DNA of 64,000 bases from Flaveria trinervia (taxonomy: Eukaryota > Streptophyta > Magnoliopsida > Asterales > Asteraceae): assembly GCA_025506515.1 (NCBI GenBank), contig CM046452.1, forward strand, positions 46,625,562 through 46,689,561, written 5' to 3'. The notes beneath the pieces were generated by a model. That model saw only the letters and a list, made by a program, of their open reading frames with translations. It searched no databases and was not told the DNA's origin. Positions 1 to 10,436 of this stretch are shown piece by piece (position 1 is the first letter of the stretch; each line of letters starts with the position of its first letter). A program made the translations under genes and the position numbers.

Positions 1-288
1 TGGTATCATCCAGATGGAGAATTTGGCGGATTATTGCAGGAGTGATGACCACTTCTTTGTTGTTGACGACCGACTGGAGAGATGGTGTGTTGTTCTCCCC
101 AGTGGTAATGGTGACGTTCATCCAAAACTGTGGAGGGATTTGGCATGTAGTATGGGATTCAGAAGAAATGCCGTTTTGTATTAGGACTCAACCATAAGAT
201 CGATAGCAGTATCGAACTTAGCCCAGACAGGCGATTTAGTAAGGTAGGCAACACAGTTGTGTCGCGGTTTAATTTGCATGGACGCCAT
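1..288 (-). pseudogene. Element A ORF3, 5' part
   Basis: The third ORF starts with an ATG at 288 and begins MASMQIKPRHN, closely matching the ORF3 starts in C (30162) and F (49072). It runs off the left edge. A codon that reads CAA in C reads TAA here after about 33 codons, so this copy is interrupted early. The N-terminal region belongs to the plant-specific protein carried behind pol in these elements. Its biochemical role is unknown to me. I see no signal peptide or hydrophobic membrane segment in the visible part. Confidence 0.75.
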
Positions 289-1022
289 TGAGAAGAGAGA
301 AGTTTTGGAGAAGAACGTTAGGTTTGAAGAAGATGAAGCTTGAAGGATTAGGGCAGGGATATTTATAGGGTACGGGTAAGAAAACGACTGAAGGATGTGG
401 TGTTAGTATCAGTAGTTTTAAACGACTGTTGACATGGTATTATCCTTTCAGACGTTGAAACAGCTGAAGCGTCGTGGTGTTAGGCATCAGGAGTTAGAAA
501 ACTACTGAAGACCGTGGTTTTGACTTCAGATGATTGAAACAACTGAGGACTTGGTGTTTGTCATCAGTAGTTGTGAAACTACTGAAGACAGTGGTTTTGT
601 CATCAGTTGTAAACAACTGAAGACTTGGTATTAGTCATCAGTAGTTATAAAACTACTGAAGACATGGTTTTGCTTCAGTTGTTTAGAATGAAACCAGTTG
701 TTGAAACAACTGAAGAGAAAGTTCTCTTCAGTAGTTGTTCGTCAATTCATAGCCTTTCAGTTGTTTCATGATGTCCTCAACACTTCAATTTTGCATCTGA
801 TTTTTCAGGTGTTTCATAGGACATCAGTACTTATCTGTTTATACTGATTTCATATTGTAACTACATCATAGTTTTGGAACAGATAAAGTACTTCAGTACT
901 TGAGGCATTTAGCCATCAGTAGTTATAAAATTACTGAAGGGAAAGGACTCATCAGTACTTATATGTGACATGGGTACCAATAATCACCAGTAATTACTAC
1001 TAAAATCATCAGTAGTTGTCAC
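289..1022 (-). promoter_or_regulatory. Element A pol-ORF3 spacer with TATA box and LTR-like motif array
   Basis: No coding frame survives here. The stretch is a dense array of short related motifs (AACTACTGA, its complement TCAGTAGTT, CAACTGAAG and complement) in alternating orientation, the same motifs that fill the family-S LTR. On the minus strand a TATAAATAT box lies at 359-367, 79 bp before the ORF3 ATG. The corresponding boxes in C and F have almost the same spacing. I infer an internal promoter for ORF3. That is not proven by sequence alone. Confidence 0.6.
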
Positions 1023-2500
1023 TTATTCTAGCTGCAGCATACCAAGCCTTAACACAAGGTTTTGGGAAGTAGAACTATCCAAAGGCTTAGTAAAATATCT
1101 GCAAGCTCATCAGCACTAGGCACAAACTTAGGATCAATCAAACCTTTTTCAAAACAATCCCGAATAAAATGATGTATGATCTCTATATGTTTGGTCCTAG
1201 AGTGCTGGACTGGATTTTTGACAATACACAGAGCTGAAGCACTATCCATTACAATGGAGTCTTAGTCTCTGTAATGCCATAATCAGAAGTTGGTTCTGAA
1301 GCCAGAGTACCTGAGAGGTGCAACTTGCAGCAGCAATGTACTCGCCTCAGCAGTTGATGTAGCAATAGATGTTTGTTTCTACTCTGCCAAGAAATCAAAC
1401 AGTTGCCTAGGAATTGACAACCACCAGAAGTTGACTTTCTAGTTACTTGCACCCTGCATAGTCACTATCTGAAAAAGCAACTAATTTCAAGAGTGTCCAG
1501 TGGAATACCATAAACCCAAAGATTGTGTACCTTGCAAATATCTAAAGATTCTCTTGACTGCAATCAAATGAGACTCTTTAGGAGCACCTGAAATCTAGCA
1601 CAACACATGTAGCAAACATAATATGGTCTAGAAGCTGTTAGATACATCAAGGACCCAATCATACATCTGTAAAGCGTTTCATCAACAGCTTTACCTTTCT
1701 ATCAGCATCCAGTTGTGTGGTTTGCACATGGGAGTAGAACAGGGCTTACATTTTGTAAATCAAACTTATTCAAAGATCTTTTGTATATTTTGACTGATGA
1801 ATAAAGGTTCCATCAGCCTTTTGTTTGATTTGCAAGCCTAGAAAGAACTGTAATTCTCCCATTGCACTCATTTCAAACCTCTTTTTCATTAATGTTGTAA
1901 AATCATCACACAACTGGGGATCAGAGGATGCAAAAATATCATCAACATAAATCTGAACAAGTAGCTTATGCTGATCCACCTTCTTAATAAACAAAGTTTT
2001 ATCAATGGAGCCTTTAGTGAAATTATTCTTAAGAGAAAAGTAGAGAGTGTCTCATACCAGCTCTAGGAGCTTGTTTCAACCCATAAAGAGCCTTATCAAG
2101 TTTGTACACCCATTCAGGATGTTTATTATCCTCAAAGCCTGGTGGTTGACACACATAAACTTCTTCCTTTATTTTACCATATAAAAATGCACTTTTAACA
2201 TCCATTTGAAAAACTTTAAGATTGTGGAATGCAGCATAGGCTAAGAACAATCTGATTGCCTCTAGTCTGGCTACAGGGGCAAAGGTTTCATCATAATCAA
2301 TACCTTCTTCTTGTGAAAACCCCTGTACACCAGTCTAGCCTTTTCTTAACAATAAGCCCATTTTCATCGGTTTTATTCCTAACACCCATTTAGTGCCTAT
2401 TGCACACTTACCTGGGGAAAGAGGAACAGTTCCCACACTTGCTGTTTCTTGAACTGAAGTAGCTCAAGCTGCATAGCTTCAACCCATCCATTGTCTCTCA
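1023..2500 (-). pseudogene. Element A reverse transcriptase and RNase H
   Basis: In minus-strand order this copies RNA to cDNA (RT) and removes the RNA strand (RNase H). The RT opens with the copia segment WELVPLPPGKCAIGTKW (readable around 2400-2480 across frameshifts). The catalytic YVDD is at 1938-1949 and is followed by IFAS, one isoleucine codon shorter than the usual IIFAS in C and F. RNase H keeps the aspartate region near DSDYAGC and the tail HSRTKHIEI. The stop TAA is at 1023-1025. At least four reading-frame breaks (for example near 2020, 1760 and 1455) make it nonfunctional. Confidence 0.88.
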
Positions 2501-3970
2501 AAGCAACATGTAGTTCTTTGGCTCTAGCTGACTGATGAAGAGAGCATAGAAGCAGAAGTTAGACAATTGACCTCTGGTGAAACACCAGCATTGATATCAC
2601 CAATAATCTGAGATATAGGATTCTTCAGTTCTTGATAAACAATGAGATCTGTGCAAGTGTTTGTAGAACCTTCAGCAGCAGCAGATGTTGATGTAGACTC
2701 TTGAAACCAAGAATTTGATGGTAACTCAAAAGATGTAGAGGAATAGAGATCTCATCAGCATTGTTTGTGGATGGAACTGCTGAAGCTACAGGAACATCAA
2801 GTTTAGCAGACACAGGCAGTTGGTCACTAAACTTGAATAGGTGAGTATTGATATTATCATCATCATCATCATCAATACCACCAGGTGGAAGACATTTTGC
2901 AGAAGATGATTTAGCCACAGGATCTGCAACAGCTGGAGGTTGATAAGGAACATATTGCAGTATGTCCAAATCAAACAACTCCACAGGGTTTTGTGGAATC
3001 TTGTCCAAAGGAGATTCATTAAACTTCACATGCAGAGTCTCTTCAACTATCTTTGTCTGCAGTTGAAGACTCTGTATGCCTTGCAAGTAGATGAATAACC
3101 AACAAAATACCCAGCATCCACCTTAGGATCAAATTTATGGAGTTGATCTTTTGTGTTGAGAATAAAACAGGGACACCCAAATGCTTTGAAAAATGAAATT
3201 AGAGGAGCCAAATGATGGAGAACTTCATATGGAGTCTTCATCAACCTCTGATTTACTAAAACTCTATTCTGCATATAGCAAGCTGTGTTGACAGCTTCAG
3301 CCCAAAAGGTCAGTGGCAACCAGAGTCAGCCAGCATGGACCTTGCAGCTTCAATGAGGGTCCTGTTCTTTCTCTCCACTACTCCATTTTGTTCTGGAGTC
3401 CTTGGATGCTAAACTGCCTTTTGATTCCCTTTGAGAGATAGAAGTCATCAAGTGTATGATTCCTAAATTCAGTTCCATTATCACTCCTGATAACTGACTG
3501 GAAGGGAATACTACTTCTCAATATACAACACAAAGTTAATAACCTCTGAGCAACCTCATCCTTTGAATGTAGAAAGAAAGTCCATACAAATCTGGAGTAA
3601 TCATCCACAATTACCAGACAGTATTTCTTCTTGGCCATGCTCATCACTCTCACAGGACCAAATAGATCCATATGCAGTAATTGCAAGCAGGCAGTGGACT
3701 TAGGCTCTTCAATAGGAGGGAATGAGACTTTGTGTTGTTTTCCTTTTAAACAAGCAGTGCAGGTTTCATCACAGTGGAACTCCTTTATTGGTAAGCCTCT
3801 GACTAAACTATTGTGGATAAGCTGATTCATTTTTTGAAATTAACATGACCCAGCCTTCTGTGCCACAGTTTAGATTCTTGAGAAGAGGCTTTGGGAAATA
3901 GGCAAGGATTGCCTTTGAGATCTATTTTCTTGGAAAGATCTAAGGCATACACTCTTCCTGTCCTATTGGC
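2501..3970 (-). pseudogene. Element A integrase with variable linker to RT
   Basis: This is the integrase that would insert the cDNA into the host genome. The N-terminal zinc-binding pair of histidines (WHRRLGHVNF, near 3850) and pair of cysteines (CTACLKGKQ, near 3750) are visible. The core has the first Asp in LHMDLFGP, the second Asp in RSDNGTEF and the Glu in NGVVERKNRTL. A single-base deletion just before the Glu motif (about 3410) shifts the frame. The segment 2501-3050 is the acidic, serine-rich linker leading to RT, including a run of aspartates at 2860-2876. Confidence 0.87.
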
Positions 3971-4320
3971 TCTCAGGAGAGTGTGATCATCCAACACCTT
4001 GTCAATCAGTGCAAAACTTTGGATGACAGACCTACAGTTCTGACTGGTGAAAAGAGCAACATGGCCTTTATCACACATTTGACTGACACTCAAGAGATTG
4101 TACTTGGATTTTCCACATGATTAACATCATCAAATTTGATTTCTCCATTGGAGACAAAGCCATTACCAATGATGTAACCCCTAGCATCATTGCCAAAAGA
4201 AACAAATCCCTTCTTTCCTTGAGAGTAGTCATGAAGAAGAGAACTGTTCCCAGTCATGTGCATAGATCCCCCACTGTCTACATACCAGATGCTACTTTGG
4301 CATGTTGGAGAACCCTGCAA
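3971..4320 (-). pseudogene. Element A aspartic protease
   Basis: This is the polyprotein-processing aspartic protease. The active-site motif YVDSGGSMHMTG is intact on the minus strand near 4260-4295, followed by the family-typical stretch with VSFG and the end LLSVSQMCDKG. A frameshift near 4090 separates the two halves (CDS breaks between the active-site part and the tail). The DSG triad is what F has lost, so A preserves the ancestral state for comparison. Confidence 0.85.
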
Positions 4321-6410
4321 TAATAAACAATCAGTTAGTTTTTAGAGACCCAAACCTTTTTGGTTTTGGGCCTGGTCTCATCAATAGATGGTAAACTAAC
4401 AGGTTTATTTGAAACAACAGCCTGAGAGGAAGAAGATGGTGAAGAAGAGGAATCCTTTGGCTTGGATCTCCTTTTCTGTGGTTTCAACATAGGAGCATCT
4501 AGTTGGTTAACTCTACCCAACAGATGTTGAACCATCATAACCAGCTGTGTCTGATTTTGTGATAAAGCTTTCAGCTCATCAGACACATTGCCAGTGGAGT
4601 TTGATATTTTCCTATGTTGCACCTTCTTCTTCTGAGCACTCTCAGTTGTCACCTGTTTAACCCCTTCCTTTTTGGATTTCTTTGAGGACTTAAGGGTTAC
4701 AGGATTTGATGTTGCTGATACAAATGTGGTCTCAAACTCAGTTTTCATTTTTACCATTTTCTCTTTAATTTCTTCTTTTTGTTTGAGTTTGGAACCTCTT
4801 TGTACCAGCAATCATCTGTAAGATGATTGAACAAACCACATACTTCACATGGTTTTTTCTTCATCTTAGGTTGATCATCAACTAAAGAGGTGAAGCAACA
4901 GAAGACTTGCTCTTCAATGCTTTGGAAGCATTGTTTGCTTTCTTGACTGCTCTTTAGTAGTCTTCAAACTCTTTCTACTGGCAGTTTTCTTCTCTTCAGT
5001 ACTGCAGTAGTTGGGGTTTGAACTTCAGGTGGTTAAATCCTGCTCTCTAGTCCTTTCAGACTTTCATAATTAACTCTTGAGTTGATCAACTCATTGATCA
5101 TGTGAGTGTCAGCATTTGAACCATCAACATCAGCTGATAGGTTCAGAGAGGGCTTGATGCTGACTTCTACTTCTGATTGTGCTGTATCAGAAAGTAGATC
5201 ACATGATGAGATGGATTGTTATTACTCTCACCATCAGATTCTACCTCTGCTCTGGAGTAAAATCTGTAGGTGGGAGCAGTGTGATTGTAACCATGCCAAA
5301 CTTCACATTGGAAGCAGATTGCTTACTAAGAAGCATTTCAAAACCTTTGCATGATTGTACCCATCTATCACACTCTACCTGGGTACTGCAAGGGTTCTTT
5401 GAGATCTTTATACTTCTCTAGAAGTATCTCTTCCCTAGCCTTATCATCAGTTATTGGCATTTCAGTTTGTAAATCTCATCATTTTTATCATTAAGCACAG
5501 ACTCAAATTCAGCTTTGTTTTTGGAAATTATTTGTTCTAGCTCAATGTTCTTATTGATTAAAGCTACATTTGCTTCTCTAATAGATGCAAATGCTGCTAT
5601 GCAAGTGTCAGAACATAATTTGGCTTTTGCCTCAGGATACCTGTGATACCTTGGTGTAGAGGCATAAGAGATGAAGTATCAGCAGAATCCAAAGCCATAA
5701 GAGCTAGATTTCCAAATGGACTTTCACCACCATGTTGACCAGCACTTGAGAACATTTGTTCATGACCAGACATGTCATCTGGTAAACTGCTCCAGTCAAC
5801 AACTCCTGGGGTGAAGAAGCGTTGTTGTTCAGGTTGATTTGTTGATGAGATTGGGAAGGCTGTGGTTCAGGCAATGCTTGTGGTTGTTGTGCAACTGGAG
5901 CTTGAACAGAATTTGGTTGAGGCACATAATAGCAGGGATAAGGATATGACATTTGACCCTGGGGAACAAAGTACAGGAGATCTAGGATGTGAATAATGAC
6001 CAGAACCAGCAGGATGTTGCCCTCTGTTTTGTGGACTAGTGCTAGGAAAAGTCACAAGGGTGCAGAAGAGTTAGATCCAGTTGATCTACACTCTCTTGCA
6101 AAGTGTCCTAGCCTTTGGCATTTGTGACACCTCAACTTACTCTTGTCAAACCAACTTTGGTTTTGCCAGAGAGTCCAGGAAATTTCCTGCCAGATCTCTT
6201 ATAGAACTTCTGATCTGATATTAATCAGTGCCATTTGCTCAGAATATCCATCTCTTCTAGATCATCATCAGCTATCCTTTCAGATCATCCATGATGAAGC
6301 ATAAATTGTCACTATTACTGCCAGAATGACTCTCAATACCAACAAATGCATGATCAGAACTATTTGAAGAGAAATCTATATGCTCATCATAATTGCTCTC
6401 AGATGCAGCA
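4321..6410 (-). pseudogene. Element A gag C-terminal part: two zinc knuckles, P/Q-rich linker, coiled coil
   Basis: In minus-strand order: a first CCHC zinc knuckle at 6088-6129 (C-X2-C-X4-H-X4-C, CHKCQRLGHFAREC), expected to bind RNA; a proline/glutamine-rich linker (about 5700-6055); a charged, heptad-like region (about 5400-5640) that looks like coiled coil; then a second, unusual zinc knuckle at 4808-4849 with the same C-X2-C-X4-H-X4-C spacing; and a Lys/Ser/Gln-rich segment reaching the protease. Several frameshifts break it. The double-knuckle arrangement also occurs in C and G. Confidence 0.8.
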
Positions 6411-7145
6411 TATTCTGACTCATGACCAACCAAGGCAGTTGCCTGGTACAAAATCATCAGTGAGCTTTCCTGATGAGGACAGTTTCCTCTTCTGCTCTAT
6501 CTCTCTTTCAAATGTAAGCAGTTTCCCATGAAGTTGGGTGAGAGATAGGCCATCGAGATTTGCACTGGAGCGTAGAACAATGGTGTATGTGTCCCATCTC
6601 TCAGGCAGTGATCTGAGGAATCTGTTGTTCATCTGGCTATTGGTGTATTCCTGTTTCACCATTTTCAGCTCAGATATAAGCAGAAAAGCACTCAAACTGT
6701 TGAGTCAGTGTCTCACCCTTCTATGAGAGAATGTCTCATATTGTTGGGCAAGGATTTCTCTATTGTTTGCTAAGACCTCATCTGTGCCACCGAATTGTTC
6801 CTTCAGGGCATTCCAGAGATCATGAGCAGTTTCATGATGCATAAGCCCTGAATAGATTTCATTAGGCAGTGCCATGGCCAGAATTCCATGGGCTTTAGCA
6901 TCAATCTCAAATTTTTTCCGATCTTCATCAGAGTATTGTTCCTTCTTCTTCGGAACCATTTGATTGGTTTCCGGATTGTTCACCATAGGCTTATGTGGTC
7001 CATGTACCACAGATGTCCAACAACCTGAACTGTTAACAGACAGGTGATGAAGCATTCTATGTTGCCATATGTTATACTCGGTCCTAACCAGCCGGAGGCT
7101 TGTTGAGGAACCGATATTGTGAGGATCATTAGAAGGAGTCGTCAT
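6411..7145 (-). pseudogene. Element A gag core (copia-type UBN2/Retrotran_gag_2-like)
   Basis: This is the structural protein that forms the virus-like particle. The chosen ATG at 7145 gives MTTPSNDPHN, the same start as in C (23295) and F (42265). The conserved core runs through NEIYSGLMHHETAHDLWNALK and LRSLPERWDTY. One base is missing in an A-run near 6718 relative to C, shifting the frame in the middle of the core. The stretch 7146-7351 between this ATG and the primer-binding site is noncoding leader. Confidence 0.85.
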
Positions 7146-7351
7146 CTCGGATTCAATCAAATCGGTTAAGCTAAAGATTTAGAACAAAAACGCAACAACC
7201 AATTGAACTAGAGATCTCAAAATAAATGAACGAAAGCGGCAGAAATTCAATAATCTATAACCAGTTCTTGCAAATGCGCTAATTCAATCAAACACAGAAA
7301 TCAATTAGCAGTTTCAATGATCAATTGTTAGATCGATCAATGATTAACCAT

Positions 7352-7363
7352 GCTCTGATACCA
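7352..7363 (-). other. Element A primer-binding site
   Basis: The minus-strand sequence TGGTATCAGAGC begins two bases after the LTR end. It is complementary to the 3' end of plant initiator methionine tRNA and primes minus-strand cDNA. Its position fixes the inner end of the LTR and the transcriptional direction of the element. Confidence 0.92.
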
Positions 7364-7365
7364 CT

Positions 7366-8347
7366 TGTTTAGATCAGTGATCTATGTTTGATTGATTGAA
7401 GAGTATAGCAGCGGAATTCAAACAATGAATTAGTCAATTCACAAGAACAAACGATATTCAATGAAGAACAAAGACGGTTATAGAGAGAGAATATCTGCAA
7501 ATATATTTCATTCAATATTCGCTTTCGTGGTAACAAATGTCACCATTATGATTAGTCGACACCTCTTATATAAGAGATGTGACGTCTGCAGATGTCACTT
7601 GATAGTGACATCTAACAGATTTATTACAACTGAAACATAACTACTGAAGATGTCAAAACAGCTGACATCTTCTTACAAAAAGTTCTAAGTGTTATCAGTT
7701 GTTATAACTACTGAAAAATATAAAACTACTGAAACTACAACGACTGAAGAACACAAGCTCTTCAGTCGTTTTACAAAACTACTGAAACTAGAAATATAAA
7801 ACTACTGATATCATAACTACTAAAGAAGTACTCTTCAGCAGTTGTGACAAACTACTGACGCTTCAGTACTTGATCTTCAGACTTTGAACCTTTAGATGTT
7901 TCATCAGCTGATGACTTCAGTAGATATCATCAGCTGATGTCTTCAGTCTTTGTCTTCAGACTTTGTACATCAGTTGTTGATCTTCAGCACTTGTAAACTC
8001 TTCAGCTGTTGTACTTCAGTATCCTTTCGTCTTTCACTTCAGCACTTGTGTCTTCAGCTGTTCACTTTAGTACTTGTGTTTTCAGCTGTTCAGCTTCAGT
8101 ACTTGTGTTCTTCAGCTGTTCAGCTTCAGTACTTGTGTTCTTCAGCTGTTCAGCTTCAGCACTTGTGTTCTTCAGCTGTTGTACTTCGCACTTTAGTTCT
8201 TCAGCTGTTGAAGTCTTCAGCACTTGATCTTCAGCTGTTGAATCTTCAGCACTTGTAAAACTGCTGATGAAGCTTTCAGCAGTGTTGTGATACCATGTTG
8301 GACTAGAGTTTTCTGATCTTGGCTCATTGGTTGTTTTTGGTCCAACA
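7366..8347 (-). repeat. Element A 5' LTR (982 bp)
   Basis: Bounded by TG and CA and adjoining the primer-binding site. Minus-strand start is TGTTGGACC and end is TCTAAACA. The U3 part is built from tandem units of about 34 bp (roughly 8070-8220) with alternating CAGCTG-type palindromes. A TATATAAG box lies at 7565-7572 (minus). A perfect 12-bp stem with 8-base loop is at 7739-7770 (AACGACTGAAGA arm), present also in both C and both F LTRs. The 12-bp palindrome CATCAGCTGATG occurs near 7900-7945. Apparent ORFs here are artefacts of the repeat. Confidence 0.92.
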
Positions 8348-9254
8348 AGTTCCAATAAGTGGTGAAGAGCAAAATAAACGCCACAATGTGTGCGGACGAC
8401 CATAAAATGAGCAAAACACATGGAAAATGCAAAATGCAATCAAGCTAATACTTATGTTGTTGGTGCGTTATGTGCAAAAAGAAAATAAATCTAACAGAAA
8501 GATGGTTGTGTGCCTCTTTGTTGTGCGGTGGCACTGACCTGAGGATAAGCATAACCTAAATATTCTAGAATTCATTGTTGTTTACGCCTCTCTGATGTGC
8601 GATGGCATGGACCTGAGGCGTGGCATCTCTTTGAAAGCTCTTAGACTAGTTTCTTCTTGAATATCCCCGTAGACCGCTAAAAAATCTCCTAAGGAACGTT
8701 GATTACCATATAAGCATAGGATCCACAAATGCTTGTTGAAATAATTAAATCTTAACTCATCACCAATGTGTGTCAAAAATCTATGTATGGATTTAAGAGG
8801 ACAAGCATACTGACAATCTCATGAGCTGCAGTTCTTGAAAGTCAAAATCACTGTGTGCTCCTTGTAGCTCTAGTATGATTTCCTAATATTGCTATTGACT
8901 CTCAGTGAAAACAAGAATCTAGCATCAAATAGTTTATTAAAATGTCCCAATTGATTCTGATATACATGTATGATTCCATAATGAATTGTACCAGAAATGA
9001 TAGAATTGATTGAAGCTGTGCTGTCCAGGTAGTAAAATCAGTTAGAAGCACTCTGATAGGTTTAAATCCATATCCATTCAAAATTACAAAAAATGTGTTG
9101 GTTAGTTTTTAAAAATTTCTAGTTGTTTTATTTAATTATTCTTAGTCATTTGGTAGGTAAAGGTCGAACTATACATCGAAATTCAATCTGTGAATTACTC
9201 ACTAAAAGGGTCCGTCTGAGGTGACCATTTGGGTTTCTTAAGTTAAAAGGATCA
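8348..9254 (+). mobile_element. Element E piece 1: pol-ORF3 spacer
   Basis: Noncoding. It aligns along its length with 15850-16745 of element D. It contains two copies of a 34-bp sequence starting GCCTCTNTG (8512-8545 and 8586-8619), about 75 bp apart, exactly as in D (16013 and 16088). The right end carries a degraded first hairpin (9209-9226) and the arm GATCA (9250-9254) of a second hairpin that element D split. Small ORFs here have no recognisable product. Confidence 0.8.
9250..9254. repeat. Target-site duplication of element D (GATCA; partner at 21956-21960)
   Basis: The five bases before the 5' LTR of D equal the five bases after its 3' LTR. Five-base duplication is typical for copia integrase. 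The duplicated bases are the arm of a GATCAC...GTGATC hairpin in E. Confidence 0.9.
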
Positions 9255-10005
9255 TGTTGATACATATATGTACCTAGATCCTGATCTGAATGTAATATTT
9301 CTTACACTTATGTAACTATTGGTACTTAATGAAATACAAATGTTTGGTTGTGTTATAATGTTTAATATTTCATTATGAGTTGTGTAACGCATATTGACTT
9401 AATTATATAGGTTTGTGATTGTTTGAAGTGTTATGCATATGTTATAATATTGAATACACTCAAACTTGGTGAAGTGAAGTTCTCACGCGTCCGAATGACC
9501 ATGCGCCCCAACATAGTCATGCGTTCGAATGGCCATGCGACTGAGTGTCCATGCGCCTAAATGTTCATACGCCTGAACAACTTCATGCGTCTGACTCAGT
9601 CGCACGACTGACACTCAGTTGTGCGAATGGATCAACCGCATGGCTCAATCGCACGAATGAACCATGCTAAAGGCTCAGTCGCACGAATGAACCATGCTAA
9701 TGGTTCAGTCGCACGAATGAGCAACCCTAACCTATAAATACCACCTAATTCGTGGAAAACGTAAGCATTGAATCCACTTCGACTCCAGACGTACCCTGGC
9801 CATCCAGAAGCCTCTAAGTTTGTATTCCAAGTTCATAGAACGTTGTAGATTGATTCCTAATCGATTCTTGACGTTAGATTCAATACGTTATTGTTTCTAC
9901 GTGTGTTCTCACTGATTGGATCACCAATCAAATAGGATTCCGCACTATTTGGTTTGGTTTAACACATTAATCAGTTGGTGTTTGGTCAAATACCAGATCC
10001 TAACA
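9255..10005 (+). repeat. Element D 5' LTR (751 bp)
   Basis: Starts TGTTGATACATA and ends ATCCTAACA, directly before the PBS. TATAAATA lies at 9733-9740. Upstream of it (about 9480-9725) is an array of a palindromic motif of the form CAGTCGCACGACTG and variants (CGCACGAATGA). The 3' LTR matches closely but lacks one approximately 30-bp motif unit, so the pair differs mainly by repeat number. Confidence 0.93.
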
Positions 10006-10007
10006 AG

Positions 10008-10020
10008 TGTATCAGAGCTC
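10008..10020 (+). other. Element D primer-binding site, variant
   Basis: TGTATCAGAGCTC, two bases after the LTR. It is the initiator-tRNA-Met complement with one G missing from the first GG, whereas the other elements read TGGTATCAGAGC. Confidence 0.85.
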
Positions 10021-10436
10021 TAGCCTCTTGATTGCATGTTGATTCATCGTTTTGATACAAAATTGTGTTTTTGCATCAAAAACGCAATCTTTTTGTGTCT
10101 AACGGAGTCTTGGAAGTTTTCCTGATCGAAGTGTAGTTTTTTTTTTCGTGCATACGGCTACTAGGGTTTGATAAATTCGAGTTTTTACGGCCAAAACAAG
10201 TTTAACCTACGAATTATCAAACTTCAGCAGGTTCGGTCGCACGATTGACTCAATCGCACGACTGAGTTCATACGCGTCCTTCACGCATGATTGAACTCAT
10301 TCGTACACTCATTCGTACACTGAGATCTTCATCATTCGGACCGCTCAACTGCATTAGTCTATTCGGACGGCTGACTCATCCGCATTGGCTTAGTCGCACG
10401 ATTAACCCTTATTCTATTCGACGACTGAATAATAAG
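10021..10436 (+). other. Element D untranslated leader
   Basis: Noncoding stretch between PBS and the first plausible gag ATG. It contains further copies of the CGCACGACTGA motif (about 10245-10430), so the motif array extends from the LTR into the transcribed leader. No other feature seen. Confidence 0.6.

Larger units (their letters stand above)
1..8347 (-). mobile_element. Element A: Ty1/copia retrotransposon, family S, truncated by window edge
   Basis: Reading on the minus strand, the order is 5' LTR, primer-binding site, gag, protease, integrase, reverse transcriptase, RNase H, a motif-rich spacer and the start of a third ORF. The 3' LTR lies outside the window. PR-INT-RT order is diagnostic of Ty1/copia. 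The LTR start TGTTGGACC, the gag start and the ORF3 start match elements C and F, which read in the opposite direction. Right of its LTR the sequence is family-D spacer (element E), so A interrupted E. Coding regions carry many frameshifts and stops, so A is defective. Confidence 0.93.

Noticed and set aside
7950..8439. Cys/Ser/Phe-rich and Glu/Thr/Ala-rich ORFs on both strands
   Set aside because: They are translations of the tandem units in the LTR of element A; unit length and low complexity explain the open frames.
8348..9254. Independent host intergenic DNA or unknown gene
   Set aside because: Aligns along its length with the pol-ORF3 spacer of element D, so it belongs to a family-D element.
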